A DNA stretch of 64,000 nt from an uncultured Lutibacter sp. (GCF_947495725.1 NZ_CANLZZ010000002.1:62001-126000), one strand, 5' to 3'; positions 19,638-28,693 are shown, numbered from the stretch's first letter. Numbers and translations: made by a program. The notes: a model not told the origin generated them from the letters alone.

Positions 19638-20690
19638 ATGAAAACACAAAACTTAAAATTCACAAACTTAAAAAACAGTAAAGTAGTGAAAAACATTTTT
19701 AAAAGCGTATTAGGATTATCATTAATTGCATCTTTAGGAAGTTGTATTGACGATCCAGTAATTGTAGATCAACAACCCTTACCAGATGGAATTGCCTTAA
19801 ATGATAGATTTTTAAATAATAGAATTAATGCTTTAGAAGAATTTACATTAGATGCAGCAACTGGTGGTATAATAACAGGATCACAAGGAACAAATGTAAC
19901 TTTTCAACCAAATTCTTTTGGAATAAACGGAACTCCAGTCACTGGAAATGTTACTGTACAATTAATTGAGATTTACGATAAAGCTTCAATGTTGCTAAAT
20001 AATAGATCAACATTAGGAATGAGAGCTAACGGAGATAAAGAAGCATTAAAATCGGCCGGAGAGTTTTTTATAAACGCAAAGCAAGGATCAAATGAGTTGG
20101 ATTTATTAAGTGCAGCCTCAGTTGAAAGTCGTCCAATAGATTTTGCGGATTTAGATGGTGGAATGCAAATTTTTAGAGGAGGACCAGATCAAGATTGTGA
20201 CGGTATTGATGATGATTGTGATTGGGTACCTGCTGATGAGGATAAAAATGGGGAACAAGATGATGCTCAAATTAGAGATGCGCAAGGTGCCGATGGTGCA
20301 TTTGCAACCTATAATTACGATATAGGAAGTTTTGGTTGGACAAACCTTGATAGATGGTATAGTTATGCAGGAGCAAAAACTGAGATATTTATTGATGTTC
20401 CAGCAGAATTTAATCAAGATAATTGTGCAATATACTTATCTTATGATGGAGAGCCAACAGCTTTAGCAAGAATGGATGTTTACAACACAAGTTTAGAAAT
20501 GTTTACAGAGCACTACGGATTAATACCTGTTGGATTAGAAGTTCATATTATTATGGTTGCTGAAATTGATGGTGTTTTAAATTACGCAATTCAAGGAACA
20601 ACAATAGTTGAAGATCATATAGAAGTTATATCAAGTTTAAGTCCAATTACACAACCTGCGTTAGAGAGTTTAATTAACGGATTACCTTAA
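19638..20690 (+). CDS. duplicated lipoprotein, copy 1, with ZU5-like domain and Asp-rich loop
   Basis: A 350-residue lipoprotein. A charged N-terminus is followed by a hydrophobic stretch and lipobox LGSC (Cys at about 36). The mature part has GGIITGSQGTNVTFQPNSFGINGTPVTGNVTVQLIEIYD, resembling the ZU5-like sandwiches of Bacteroidota surface proteins. An Asp-rich stretch (DQDCDGIDDDCD, then DEDKNGEQDD) looks like a calcium-binding loop. The C-terminal half (GSFGWTNLDRWYSYAGAKTEIFIDVP) ends SSLSPITQPALESLINGLP. It is closely related to the gene at 20863 and is divergent from the ECF sigma gene. The function is unknown. Confidence 0.75.
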   Translation: MKTQNLKFTNLKNSKVVKNIFKSVLGLSLIASLGSCIDDPVIVDQQPLPDGIALNDRFLNNRINALEEFTLDAATGGIITGSQGTNVTFQPNSFGINGTPVTGNVTVQLIEIYDKASMLLNNRSTLGMRANGDKEALKSAGEFFINAKQGSNELDLLSAASVESRPIDFADLDGGMQIFRGGPDQDCDGIDDDCDWVPADEDKNGEQDDAQIRDAQGADGAFATYNYDIGSFGWTNLDRWYSYAGAKTEIFIDVPAEFNQDNCAIYLSYDGEPTALARMDVYNTSLEMFTEHYGLIPVGLEVHIIMVAEIDGVLNYAIQGTTIVEDHIEVISSLSPITQPALESLINGLP

Positions 20691-20736
20691 AATATTACAA
20701 TTGGTGAACAGTTAGAAATAGGTTAATAACTGGGGA

Positions 20737-20768
20737 AAGGCTATCAAAAAATGATAGTCTTTTTTTTA
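20737..20768 (+). terminator. terminator after lipoprotein copy 1
   Basis: A 10-bp stem (AAGGCTATCA with TGATAGTCTT, one G-T pair) and a 5-nt loop of A, followed by an uninterrupted T run. Confidence 0.85.
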
Positions 20769-20791
20769 TTTAAAATTTTTTCAAAAAAAGA

Positions 20792-20832
20792 GGGTAACAA
20801 TTTTTAATTGTGTTGATATATAAATGTAAAAC
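20792..20832 (+). promoter_or_regulatory. candidate sigma-factor target box, copy 2
   Basis: GGGTAAC (20792-20798), 27 nt, then GTAAAAC (20826-20832), aligning with copy 1 with one gap. Similarity continues to the start codon (AAAAACAAC stretch and ATATTATG), so the promoter was duplicated with the gene. Confidence 0.5.
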
Positions 20833-20862
20833 AAAATTAAAAACAACAAAATTTAAGATATT

Positions 20863-21903
20863 ATGAAAACACAAAGACAAAAATTCACAAACTTAAAAAA
20901 TAGTAAAGTTGTGAAAAACATTTTTAAAAGTGTATTAGGATTATTATTAATGACTATAATAGTAAGTTGTATTGACGATCCAATTACGGAGCCATATCAA
21001 CAACCACAACCAAATGGTTTAGCACTAGCAGAACTATTTGAAAACAATAGAATTAATGCTGTTGAAGAATTTACTTTAGATGCCGCAACTGGTGGTATAA
21101 TTACGGGTTCTCAAGGAACAAAAGTTACGTTTCCACCAAATTCTTTTGGAATAAATGGAACACCAGTTACTGGAAATGTAATTATTCAAATGGTTGAAAT
21201 TTATGATAAAGCATCTATGGTTCTTAAAAATCGTTCAACTTTAGGAGAAAAACCAAATGGAGATAAAGAAGCTTTAAAATCAGCAGGACAATTTTTTGTA
21301 GGCGCAAAACAAGGCGCAAATGAATTAGAATTGTTGGAAATGGCAACTATTACAAGTAAAGATGTAAATTCTGATGATGTGGACTGGGGAATGAAAGTTT
21401 TTAAAGCTGGTGAAACATTAGAAAGTACAGAAGATTGGGTAGAAGCTGATGAAGATAATAATGGAGAACAAGATGATGTAAATTTTAAAGAAGCTGAAGG
21501 AACAACAGGAGTAATTGTAACATATAATTTTGGTATAGGAAGTTTTGGTTGGTCTAATTTAGACAGATGGTATAGTTTTGCTGGTCCAAAAACACAACTT
21601 TTTGTGGATGTTCCAGAAGGTTATAATGGTGATAATTGTGCTGTTTATTTATACTACGACGGAGAAAATACTGCTGTTGCACGAATGGATACTTGGAGTG
21701 AAACCGAACAAATGTTTACAGAACATTACGGATTAATTCCAATTGGTTTAGAAGTTCACATAATAATGGTTGCTGAAATTGAAGGTGAATTACATTACGC
21801 AATGCAAGGAACTACAATTGTTGATAATCATATTGAAGTAATTTCAAGTTTAAGTCCAATTACACAACCAGCATTAGAGAGTTTAATTAATGCATTGCCA
21901 TAA
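20863..21903 (+). CDS. duplicated lipoprotein, copy 2, with ZU5-like domain
   Basis: A 346-residue paralogue of the preceding gene, offset by 1225 bp. Its N-terminus is nearly the same (FTNLKNSKVVKNIFKSVLGL), with lipobox IVSC, the GGIITGSQGTKVTFPPNSFGINGTPVTGNV domain and the same C-terminal end SSLSPITQPALESLINALP. The Cys-containing DQDCDGIDDDC insert of copy 1 is replaced by GETLESTEDW, while DEDNNGEQDD is kept. It has its own promoter-like box and terminator, so the two copies are separate transcription units. The function is unknown. Confidence 0.75.
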   Translation: MKTQRQKFTNLKNSKVVKNIFKSVLGLLLMTIIVSCIDDPITEPYQQPQPNGLALAELFENNRINAVEEFTLDAATGGIITGSQGTKVTFPPNSFGINGTPVTGNVIIQMVEIYDKASMVLKNRSTLGEKPNGDKEALKSAGQFFVGAKQGANELELLEMATITSKDVNSDDVDWGMKVFKAGETLESTEDWVEADEDNNGEQDDVNFKEAEGTTGVIVTYNFGIGSFGWSNLDRWYSFAGPKTQLFVDVPEGYNGDNCAVYLYYDGENTAVARMDTWSETEQMFTEHYGLIPIGLEVHIIMVAEIEGELHYAMQGTTIVDNHIEVISSLSPITQPALESLINALP

Positions 21904-21935
21904 ATATATTTTAAAAAAGGAGAATTGTTATGAAA

Positions 21936-21966
21936 GAAGCTGTCCAACTGGACAGCTTCTTTTTTT
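21936..21966 (+). terminator. terminator after lipoprotein copy 2
   Basis: A perfect 10-bp stem (GAAGCTGTCC with GGACAGCTTC), AACT loop and seven or more T. Confidence 0.9.
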
Positions 21967-22099
21967 GGTATGTTTTTTGCTTTAACATAATTTTAACATT
22001 TATCCAGTACTTACTTTATTAATTGAACCTTCTCAATTCCACTCAATAGGATTCAATTTTTGTTATTGTAGATATTGGATGATACAAAACTTAATTATT

Positions 22100-22825
22100 A
22101 TGAGAAAAAAACACCCAAAAGCAAATTTAGAGAATTACAGTAAGTTATTTGCACAATTAGCCTTAGTATTATCATTGTTTGTTGTTTATCTGTTAATTCA
22201 GAGTAAAACTTTTACCAATGAAATAGCCCTTTTTTCTGGTGAAGATCGGAATTTAATTGATGAGGATGTTTCGTTGATTGAGTTTAACATTGAAAAGCCA
22301 AAACCAGCATCCAATCCTCCCAAAAAAGTAATCCTTGATATTATTGAAAAAGTAGATGATAACAAGAATATTGATGAAACTTTATTTGAAACAGTTGATG
22401 TAGATGCTCCAGTTGATATTTCAAAGTTAGAAAATGTAAAAGAAAATGATGAAATTGACCCGAAAGATGAAGTTTTTGATATGGTTTTTTTAGAAGAAGC
22501 TCCATTATTTCCAGGATGTAAAGGAACAAAAGAAGAACTAAAAGCTTGTTTTTCAAAGCAAATAAATAAATTTATTAGCAAAAAATTTAATGCAGGTTTG
22601 GCCGAGCAATTAGGCCTTTCTCCCGGAATTCAAAGAATTCATACAATGTTTAAGATTGATAAAAACGGAAATATTATAGATATTCAGGCAAGAGCTCCAC
22701 ATGTAAAACTAAAAGAAGAAGCTATTAGAGTTATAAATCTATTACCAAAAATGAAACCCGGTAAACAACAAGGTAACCCAGTAAAAGTTAGATACTCAAT
22801 GCCAATTGTTTTTAAAGTTCAATAA
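22100..22825 (+). CDS. energy transducer TonB-like protein, copy 1
   Basis: A 241-residue inner-membrane-anchored protein. I start it at the second ATG (22100, MRKKHPKANLENYSK), which gives the basic N-terminus typical of TonB; the ATG at 22079 adds seven residues. One membrane helix lies at about 17-36. An acidic, proline-poor linker runs to about 135. A TonB C-terminal-type domain follows (about 145-241), with LFPGCKGTKEELKACFSKQI, HTMFKIDKNGNIIDIQARAP and NPVKVRYSMPIVFKVQ. It would transmit proton-motive force to TonB-dependent receptors. No ExbB or ExbD is adjacent. Confidence 0.87.
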   Translation: MRKKHPKANLENYSKLFAQLALVLSLFVVYLLIQSKTFTNEIALFSGEDRNLIDEDVSLIEFNIEKPKPASNPPKKVILDIIEKVDDNKNIDETLFETVDVDAPVDISKLENVKENDEIDPKDEVFDMVFLEEAPLFPGCKGTKEELKACFSKQINKFISKKFNAGLAEQLGLSPGIQRIHTMFKIDKNGNIIDIQARAPHVKLKEEAIRVINLLPKMKPGKQQGNPVKVRYSMPIVFKVQ

Positions 22826-22857
22826 TAAAAAAAGAGAAACAAATACTTGTTTTTGAG

Positions 22858-22953
22858 CAGCCATTTTTGTAAATTTAATAGGATGAATATCTTGTAGGAG
22901 TAATCAGTTTTACAAAAATATATTCTGATTTTCTTACATTATAAAAGTGGCTG
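22858..22953 (+). other. inverted-repeat-rich leader before TonB copy 2
   Basis: CAGCCATTTTTGTAAA (22858-22873) can pair either with TTTACAAAAA (22909-22918) or, through its CAGCCA half, with TGGCTG (22948-22953). AATCAG (22902-22907) pairs with CTGATT (22925-22930). The pairings compete, so this may be a structured or switching 5' leader, but no known riboswitch is recognised. Confidence 0.35.
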
Positions 22954-22999
22954 TTAAACAGTTTATAATTTCTTTTTGTTCAAATTAAAATTGGTAGTT

Positions 23000-23731
23000 A
23001 TGGAAATAAAAAAATATCCTAATGCCGTACTTGAAAATTATAGTAAAATTTTAATGCTCTTAGGCTTAGTGCTATCACTATTCATAGTATATGAGTTTAT
23101 AAGAATTAAATCATATCCAAAACCAATAAAAGCTTTGTCGGCAACCGTTTTAGGCGAAGATGATTCGGAGGAGCTTGTTGAAATTAAACCAATAGAAGTG
23201 CAAGCACCTCAAACACCACAAGCAGTTATTCCAGATAGAATTATAAAGGTTGAAGATGAGGTTGATATTCAAGAAACAGTTATTGAAAGTACCGAAACCG
23301 ATGAGTCTGAGGCAATTATTGTTGATTTAAATAAGGAAATTATGACCGTTGAGGAAGAGGAGGTAGTTGTTGAAGATGTTCCTTTTGTAATAATTGAAGA
23401 TGTTCCCGTTTATCCAGGTTGTACAGGAAATAAGGAACAATTAAGAAATTGTTTTTCTAATCAAATTTCAAAATTTGTACTTAAAAAGTTTAATCCGGAA
23501 TTGGCAAGTGATTTGGGATTACAAGCTGGTAGTATTCAAAGAATATTTGTAATGTTTAAAATTAATAGCGAAGGAAATGTTGTAAGTGTTAAGGCAAGAG
23601 CTCCACATAAAAAATTACAAGAAGAAGCCATAAATATTGTAAGCTCATTACCTCAAATGACACCGGGTAAACAAAGAGGTCGGCCAGTTACAGTAAGTTA
23701 TGGATTACCTATAGTCTTTAAAGTTAATTAA
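23000..23731 (+). CDS. energy transducer TonB-like protein, copy 2
   Basis: A 243-residue paralogue of the preceding gene. I start it at ATG 23000 (MEIKKYPNAVLENYSKILM) because this aligns with copy 1; 22976 is the alternative. One membrane helix lies at about 18-36. The linker is acidic and carries a short PQTPQAVIP segment. The TonB C-terminal-type domain (about 145-243) has VYPGCTGNKEQLRNCFSNQI and FKINSEGNVVSVKARAPHKKLQEEA. Both copies keep the P-G-C plus one further Cys about 11 residues later, possibly a disulfide. A hairpin follows the gene. Confidence 0.87.
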   Translation: MEIKKYPNAVLENYSKILMLLGLVLSLFIVYEFIRIKSYPKPIKALSATVLGEDDSEELVEIKPIEVQAPQTPQAVIPDRIIKVEDEVDIQETVIESTETDESEAIIVDLNKEIMTVEEEEVVVEDVPFVIIEDVPVYPGCTGNKEQLRNCFSNQISKFVLKKFNPELASDLGLQAGSIQRIFVMFKINSEGNVVSVKARAPHKKLQEEAINIVSSLPQMTPGKQRGRPVTVSYGLPIVFKVN

Positions 23732-23751
23732 CCATTTTAGTGGTTAAACCA

Positions 23752-23777
23752 AAATCCTGTTAAAGCAGGATTTTTTT
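23752..23777 (+). terminator. terminator after TonB copy 2
   Basis: An 8-bp stem (AAATCCTG with CAGGATTT), 6-nt loop and a T run. Confidence 0.8.
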
Positions 23778-23801
23778 ATGGTATTGAGGAAATTAAAAGT
23801 T

Positions 23802-23809
23802 TATATTTG
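23802..23809 (+). promoter_or_regulatory. -7 element of deoC
   Basis: TATATTTG matches TAnnTTTG, 25 bp before the deoC start codon. The -33 element is not clear. Confidence 0.5.
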
Positions 23810-23834
23810 TTACTTCAACCTATATTAAAAAATT

Positions 23835-24587
23835 ATGTGCGAAGTTAATGTCAATCAATTTTTAGAATCTACATATCTTAAAACTCCAATTCAGGCAGGA
23901 ATTTCACCTGAGGCTACAAAAAAAATAGTGGAAGAGCTTATTCACGAGGCTGTTAACAATAAATTTAAATTGGTAATGATTCGTCCGGATTATGTGTCAT
24001 TAGCAAAAGAAATGATTGCAAATTTAGATTCTTACACTTCCGTTGGAACCGTAATTGGTTTTCATGAAGGAACGTATTCAACAGAAGAAAAAATTGCTGA
24101 AGCTGAAAAAGCAATTGCGGATGGGGTAGATGAATTGGATTTTGTTGCAAATTATGAAGCTTTTAAGAATGGGAAAATAAATTTAGTTAAATCTGAAATT
24201 TTCAAATGCACTAAATTGGTTTTAGACAACAATAAAGTGGCCAAATGGATTATTGAAATTGCAGCTTTAAACGATGAAGAAATTATTGAGATTACCCAAT
24301 TAATAAGAGATGTTGTTTTAGATAATTTTGGTGAAGAAAAAGCGTTAAAGGTTTTTGTAAAATCTTCAACAGGTTTTTATAAAACTGAGGGCAACAAACC
24401 AAACGGAGCAACTTTTGAAGGAATGAAATTAATAATAGAAAATGCTAAGCCTTTACCAACTAAAGCTGCCGGAGGTGTTAAGAGTTTTAAAGATGCACTA
24501 AAAATGATAGAAATAGGTGTAAGGCGCATTGGAACTTCATCTGCATTAGCAATTGCCGATGGAAACATAGCGAAAGAAGGATATTAA
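23835..24587 (+). CDS. deoC: deoxyribose-phosphate aldolase
   Basis: A 250-residue class I aldolase that splits 2-deoxyribose-5-phosphate into glyceraldehyde-3-phosphate and acetaldehyde in deoxynucleoside breakdown. The Schiff-base lysine is Lys176 in VFVKSSTGF. The conserved DELDFVAN (Asp pair near 99-102) and KAAGGVKSF segments are present. The length is normal. The next gene starts 1 bp after its stop, so deoC, the acetyltransferase and remB probably form one operon, although no metabolic link is evident. Confidence 0.95.
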   Translation: MCEVNVNQFLESTYLKTPIQAGISPEATKKIVEELIHEAVNNKFKLVMIRPDYVSLAKEMIANLDSYTSVGTVIGFHEGTYSTEEKIAEAEKAIADGVDELDFVANYEAFKNGKINLVKSEIFKCTKLVLDNNKVAKWIIEIAALNDEEIIEITQLIRDVVLDNFGEEKALKVFVKSSTGFYKTEGNKPNGATFEGMKLIIENAKPLPTKAAGGVKSFKDALKMIEIGVRRIGTSSALAIADGNIAKEGY

Positions 24588-24588
24588 T

Positions 24589-25164
24589 ATGAAAGATTTT
24601 TTTGCACATGAAACAGCAGTTATTGACGAAGGCTGCGAAATAGGAAGTGGCACCAAAATTTGGCATTTTAGCCATATAATGCCAAATTCTAAAATTGGAG
24701 AAAAATGTAATATTGGGCAAAATGTAGTTATTTCTCCTAATGTAGTTTTGGGGCGAAATGTTAAAGTGCAAAATAATGTTTCAATATATTCAGGTGTAAT
24801 TTGTGAGGATGATGTTTTTTTAGGTCCTTCAATGGTTTTTACCAACGTAATAAATCCCAGAAGCGCTATAATAAGAAGGGATGAATACCAAAAAACAACC
24901 GTAAAAAAAGGTGCCAGCATTGGAGCAAACGCTACAATTGTTTGCGGTAATACTATTGGTGAATATGCATTTATTGGTGCTGGTGCTGTTGTAACTAAAG
25001 AAGTTTTACCTTTTGCATTGGTGGTTGGAAACCCTTCAAAGCAGATAGGCTGGATTAGCGAATATGGACATCGATTGGAATTTAATAATGAGGGTTTTGC
25101 TACTTGTAAAGAAAGCGGAGATAAGTATCAGCTACAAAATAATAAAGTTTTAAAATTATCGTAA
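24589..25164 (+). CDS. WlbB/WbpD-type UDP-sugar N-acetyltransferase (hexapeptide repeat)
   Basis: A 191-residue left-handed beta-helix acetyltransferase with successive hexapeptide repeats ([38 protein letters not shown] and later [32 protein letters not shown]). The segment IWHFSHIM and the [10 protein letters not shown] loop are hallmarks of enzymes that acetylate the 3-amino group of UDP-2-acetamido-3-amino-glucuronate in surface polysaccharide synthesis. The exact sugar is inferred. Other genes of such a pathway are not in this window. Confidence 0.85.
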   Translation: MKDFFAHETAVIDEGCEIGSGTKIWHFSHIMPNSKIGEKCNIGQNVVISPNVVLGRNVKVQNNVSIYSGVICEDDVFLGPSMVFTNVINPRSAIIRRDEYQKTTVKKGASIGANATIVCGNTIGEYAFIGAGAVVTKEVLPFALVVGNPSKQIGWISEYGHRLEFNNEGFATCKESGDKYQLQNNKVLKLS

Positions 25165-25174
25165 ATTGAGCTGT

Positions 25175-27247
25175 ATGAAAAAAATTATTTTTGGTTGTTT
25201 TCTATTTTTATATTCAATTTCAGTATTAGCTCAATCTGAAAAACATCCAGTTTTTAAGGAATGTGAATCCGAAGAAATTTCTTTAATTCCAGGATGCTTT
25301 AAAAGTCGCTTAAAAGAGAAAATATCAAAGGAATTTAAGGTCCCTGAAAAAATTTTAAAGGAAAAGTTTAAGGGTAATATAAATGTTGTTTTTTTAGTAG
25401 ATGTTGAAGGAAATTTTAGAGTTATTTATGTAAATTCTCCTTATAAAGAATTAAAGGCAGAGGTTGAACGTGTTTTTAAAACCTTACCAAAAATTACTCC
25501 TGCAAAATTTAACAATCACGCTATTGAAATGCAGTTTGTACTTCCTATTACCATTCCAATAGAAAATAATTTAATTGAAGAAGAGGAACAAGTTGTTGAA
25601 GAAAATAGAAAAGAAGTTGAAATTTTAAGAAATAAAGAAGAATTAAGTATTTCAACAGAAAAAAGCTTATTTCCTGAGCATAAAAGTGGTTTAAATATTC
25701 CACTAACTCAATTGGAGTATTTTAAATATTCCAATATTTTGGATCAAGCAGAAAATTCACATACTTCAATGAAGCCTTACACCTATTCTGAAGCGGGTAA
25801 TTATGTAAATTTAGATGCTAAAAAGAGTCAGCTTTTAAAATCAAAATCAACGTGGTTTGGTAAAAAGCTATTAAATGAACATATGGCCAATGTAATAGGA
25901 AAAGATTATTGGTTTACAGTAGATCCTATTGTAGATTTACAAGTTGGAAAAGATAGTGATGATATAGAAACATTTAACAATACACGCGGGATACAAATAA
26001 ATGGAGGTTTAGGAAAAAATCTAAATTTTTCGACAAGCTTTTATGAGAGTCAGGGAAGATTTGCTAGTTATTTTAATGAGTATGCCGAATCAATTAAACC
26101 AGATGGTGGAAACCCAGCAATAATTCCGGGAAGAGGAATTGCGAAAAGATTTAAAGAAGATGCCTACGATTATCCAGTAGCTGAAGCATATTTATCATAT
26201 ACTCCAAGTAAGTATTTTAATTTTCAACTTGGAAATGGAAAGAACTTTATTGGTGATGGTTACCGATCTTTGTTTTTATCTGACGTGGCTTCTCCTTATA
26301 CCTATTTTAAAATCAACACAAGTTTTTGGAAAATTAAATACACCAATATTTTTATGTCTTTACAAGATGTAAGACCAGAATTAACAGTTGATGGAGCGTA
26401 TAAAAAAAAATATATGGCAATGCATTACTTGAGTTGGAATGTTTCAAAAAAACTAAATTTAGGTTTGTTTGAAACTGTAATTTGGGATAATGCCAACGAT
26501 AGAGGGTTTGATGCGAGCTATTTAAATCCGTTAATTTTTTATACAGCCGTGGAATTTGGAACAGGTTCTAGAGCAGGAAATTCATTATTAGGATTAAGTT
26601 TAAAATATAAGCATAAAAATATGTCACTGTATTCTCAGTTTCTAATTGATGAATTCAGAATTTCAGAAGTAACTAGTTCTAATGGTTGGTGGGGAAATAA
26701 AAATGGACTTCAAATTGGAGCTAAGTTTTATAATGCTTTTAAGGTTGAAAATTTATTTTTACAAGTTGAACATAATGCTGTAAAACCATATACTTATTCT
26801 CATGATGAATTGAATTATAATTATGGACATAATAATCAGCCCTTAGGTCATTTGTGGGGTTCAAATTTTAATGAAACTATTGCAATTGCACAGTATACAA
26901 AGGGTAGATGGTTTGCAAATGCAAAGATTGTGATTGGTAAAAAAGGATTTGATTTCTCGGATGGCACCGATAATTTTAGCTACGGGGGAAATATTTACAG
27001 AGATAATGATAATCGAGTTTCTGATTATGGAAATGAAATAGGCCAAGGTAATGAAGCTTCTATTGCTATAGCTGATTTACAATTGGGTTATTTGGTAAAT
27101 CCAGCAACAAATTTAAAATTATTTGCAGGAGTTACTGCCAGGAATTTTGAACCTGTAAATCCTTCAACAAATTTTAAAGCTTCAAATACAACTTGGATTA
27201 CTTTGGGTTTAAAAACAGATGTGTTTAATTGGTATTTTGATTTTTAA
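25175..27247 (+). CDS. remB: gliding motility protein RemB-like
   Basis: A 690-residue outer-membrane protein starting at ATG 25175; a TTG nine bases earlier is unlikely. The signal peptide ends VLAQ. Residues about 25-130 form a TonB C-terminal-type domain (NVVFLVDVEGNFRVIYVNSPYKELKAEVERVFKTLPKI) like that of the two TonB genes upstream. A linker follows. A barrel-like domain from about 225 (KDYWFTVDPIVDLQVGKD, NTRGIQINGGLGKNLNFSTSFYESQGRFASYFNEYA, NYGHNNQPLGHLWGSN) resembles RemB of flavobacterial gliding and, more distantly, capsule-assembly Wzi barrels. The gene name rests on recognition of this overall pattern. Confidence 0.8.
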   Translation: MKKIIFGCFLFLYSISVLAQSEKHPVFKECESEEISLIPGCFKSRLKEKISKEFKVPEKILKEKFKGNINVVFLVDVEGNFRVIYVNSPYKELKAEVERVFKTLPKITPAKFNNHAIEMQFVLPITIPIENNLIEEEEQVVEENRKEVEILRNKEELSISTEKSLFPEHKSGLNIPLTQLEYFKYSNILDQAENSHTSMKPYTYSEAGNYVNLDAKKSQLLKSKSTWFGKKLLNEHMANVIGKDYWFTVDPIVDLQVGKDSDDIETFNNTRGIQINGGLGKNLNFSTSFYESQGRFASYFNEYAESIKPDGGNPAIIPGRGIAKRFKEDAYDYPVAEAYLSYTPSKYFNFQLGNGKNFIGDGYRSLFLSDVASPYTYFKINTSFWKIKYTNIFMSLQDVRPELTVDGAYKKKYMAMHYLSWNVSKKLNLGLFETVIWDNANDRGFDASYLNPLIFYTAVEFGTGSRAGNSLLGLSLKYKHKNMSLYSQFLIDEFRISEVTSSNGWWGNKNGLQIGAKFYNAFKVENLFLQVEHNAVKPYTYSHDELNYNYGHNNQPLGHLWGSNFNETIAIAQYTKGRWFANAKIVIGKKGFDFSDGTDNFSYGGNIYRDNDNRVSDYGNEIGQGNEASIAIADLQLGYLVNPATNLKLFAGVTARNFEPVNPSTNFKASNTTWITLGLKTDVFNWYFDF

Positions 27248-27290
27248 TTTAACGTAATTGTATCATTTTATCAAAACAATTTCAATAAAA

Positions 27291-28559
27291 TTATTTAAGT
27301 ATTTCAAAATATTCTCTTTCTATTTTTTCTTGATGATTTGGGTGCGCAATCTTTATTAATTCCGTAACACGCTGACTAATTGTTTTACCGTATAAATTTG
27401 CTACACCATATTCTGTTACAATATATTCAACATGTGCTCTGGTTGTTACAACGCCAGCACCTTTATTCAAAAAAGGAACAATTCTACTAATACCATTATT
27501 TGTAACTGAAGGTAGAGCTATAATTGCTTTACCGCCCTCACTTAAAGAAGCTCCCCTAATAAAATCCATTTGCCCACCAACACCGGAATACATGCTTGCA
27601 CCGATAGAATCTGCACAAACCTGACCGGTTAGATCAACTTGAATTGCAGAATTAATTGCAACCATTTTTGGATTTTGTCTAATGTTTACAACATTATTTG
27701 TATAATCGCAAGATCGCATTTCGATAAAAGGATTGTCATCCACATATTCATATAAGCGTTTGGACCCTCCCAAAAAGGTTGTTAAAGCTCTACCTGCGTT
27801 AACGCCTTTATAGTTGCCGTTTATTACATCTTTTAAAATTAAATCAATTACACCATCTGAAAACATTTCGGTATGTAACCCTAAATCTTTATGATTTCCT
27901 AAACGAGACAGTACAGCATTAGGAATAGAGCCAATTCCCATTTGCAAAGTGCTTCTATCATCTATTAATTGTGCTATATAATCGCCAATTTTGCTTTCAA
28001 TTTTTGTTGGTTCGGAAATATGAAATTCGTGGATTGGAGCACTTTCCTCAACAAAAGTATCTAGTTCTGAAATATGAATTAATCCTTCACCATGAACTCT
28101 TGGCATTTTATCATTTATTTGTGCAATTACGTGTTTTGCGTTGGTTATTACGGCTAAAATTGCTTCAACAGAAACACCTAACGAACAATACCCATGTTTA
28201 TCTGGTGTAGAAACCTGAATTAAGGCAACATCTACAGGTAATACATTTCTTTTAAATAAGTTAGGAACCTCGCTTAAAAAAACGGGAGTATAGGATCCAT
28301 TACCAGCTTTAATAGTATGACGTACATTTTTACCAATAAATAAGGAGTTTACATGAAAACTATCTCTATATTTAGGGTCGGCATATGGAGTTTCTCCTTC
28401 TATATGTAAATGGCAAACTTCTACATTTCTAAGTTCTTCATGTCTGGCAGACATGGCATTTATTAAAACTTGAGGTGCCGCGGCTGCAGCTTGAATATAT
28501 ACCCTATCATTAGATTTTATAACTTTTACTGCTTCTTCTGCTGTTACCGACTTATACAT
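27291..28559 (-). CDS. acetyl-CoA hydrolase/CoA-transferase family protein
   Basis: A 422-residue enzyme of the 4-hydroxybutyrate or acetate CoA-transferase family, which moves CoA between short acyl groups through a glutamyl-CoA intermediate. Visible features are LQMGIGSIPNAVLSRLG in the middle, SGVGGQMDFIRGASLSEGGKAIIALPS, and HVEYIVTEYGVANLYGKTISQR near the C-terminus. The catalytic glutamate lies in the DFIRGA/TEYGVA regions of this family. It is monocistronic and divergent from map. The physiological acyl group is unknown. Confidence 0.88.
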   Translation of the reverse strand: MYKSVTAEEAVKVIKSNDRVYIQAAAAAPQVLINAMSARHEELRNVEVCHLHIEGETPYADPKYRDSFHVNSLFIGKNVRHTIKAGNGSYTPVFLSEVPNLFKRNVLPVDVALIQVSTPDKHGYCSLGVSVEAILAVITNAKHVIAQINDKMPRVHGEGLIHISELDTFVEESAPIHEFHISEPTKIESKIGDYIAQLIDDRSTLQMGIGSIPNAVLSRLGNHKDLGLHTEMFSDGVIDLILKDVINGNYKGVNAGRALTTFLGGSKRLYEYVDDNPFIEMRSCDYTNNVVNIRQNPKMVAINSAIQVDLTGQVCADSIGASMYSGVGGQMDFIRGASLSEGGKAIIALPSVTNNGISRIVPFLNKGAGVVTTRAHVEYIVTEYGVANLYGKTISQRVTELIKIAHPNHQEKIEREYFEILK

Positions 28560-28693
28560 GTTATTATATATTTGTTTGTTTTATAAAAATAGTAACAATA
28601 TAATAAAAAACAAATGATAAAAGTTGTATAATTTATATTATTCATAAAATCTTTATATTTCAATTCAATAATGTATGTTTTCATTTTTTGATT

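Noticed and set aside
21931..21979. Short frame beginning ATGAAAGAAGC preceded by AAAGGAG, which looks like a ribosome site
   Set aside because: It lies on the terminator hairpin after lipoprotein copy 2, and this phylum rarely uses Shine-Dalgarno sequences.
22198..22581. 127-codon open frame antisense to the first TonB gene
   Set aside because: Serine/threonine-rich low-complexity translation opposite a well-supported TonB coding region; no domain or promoter.
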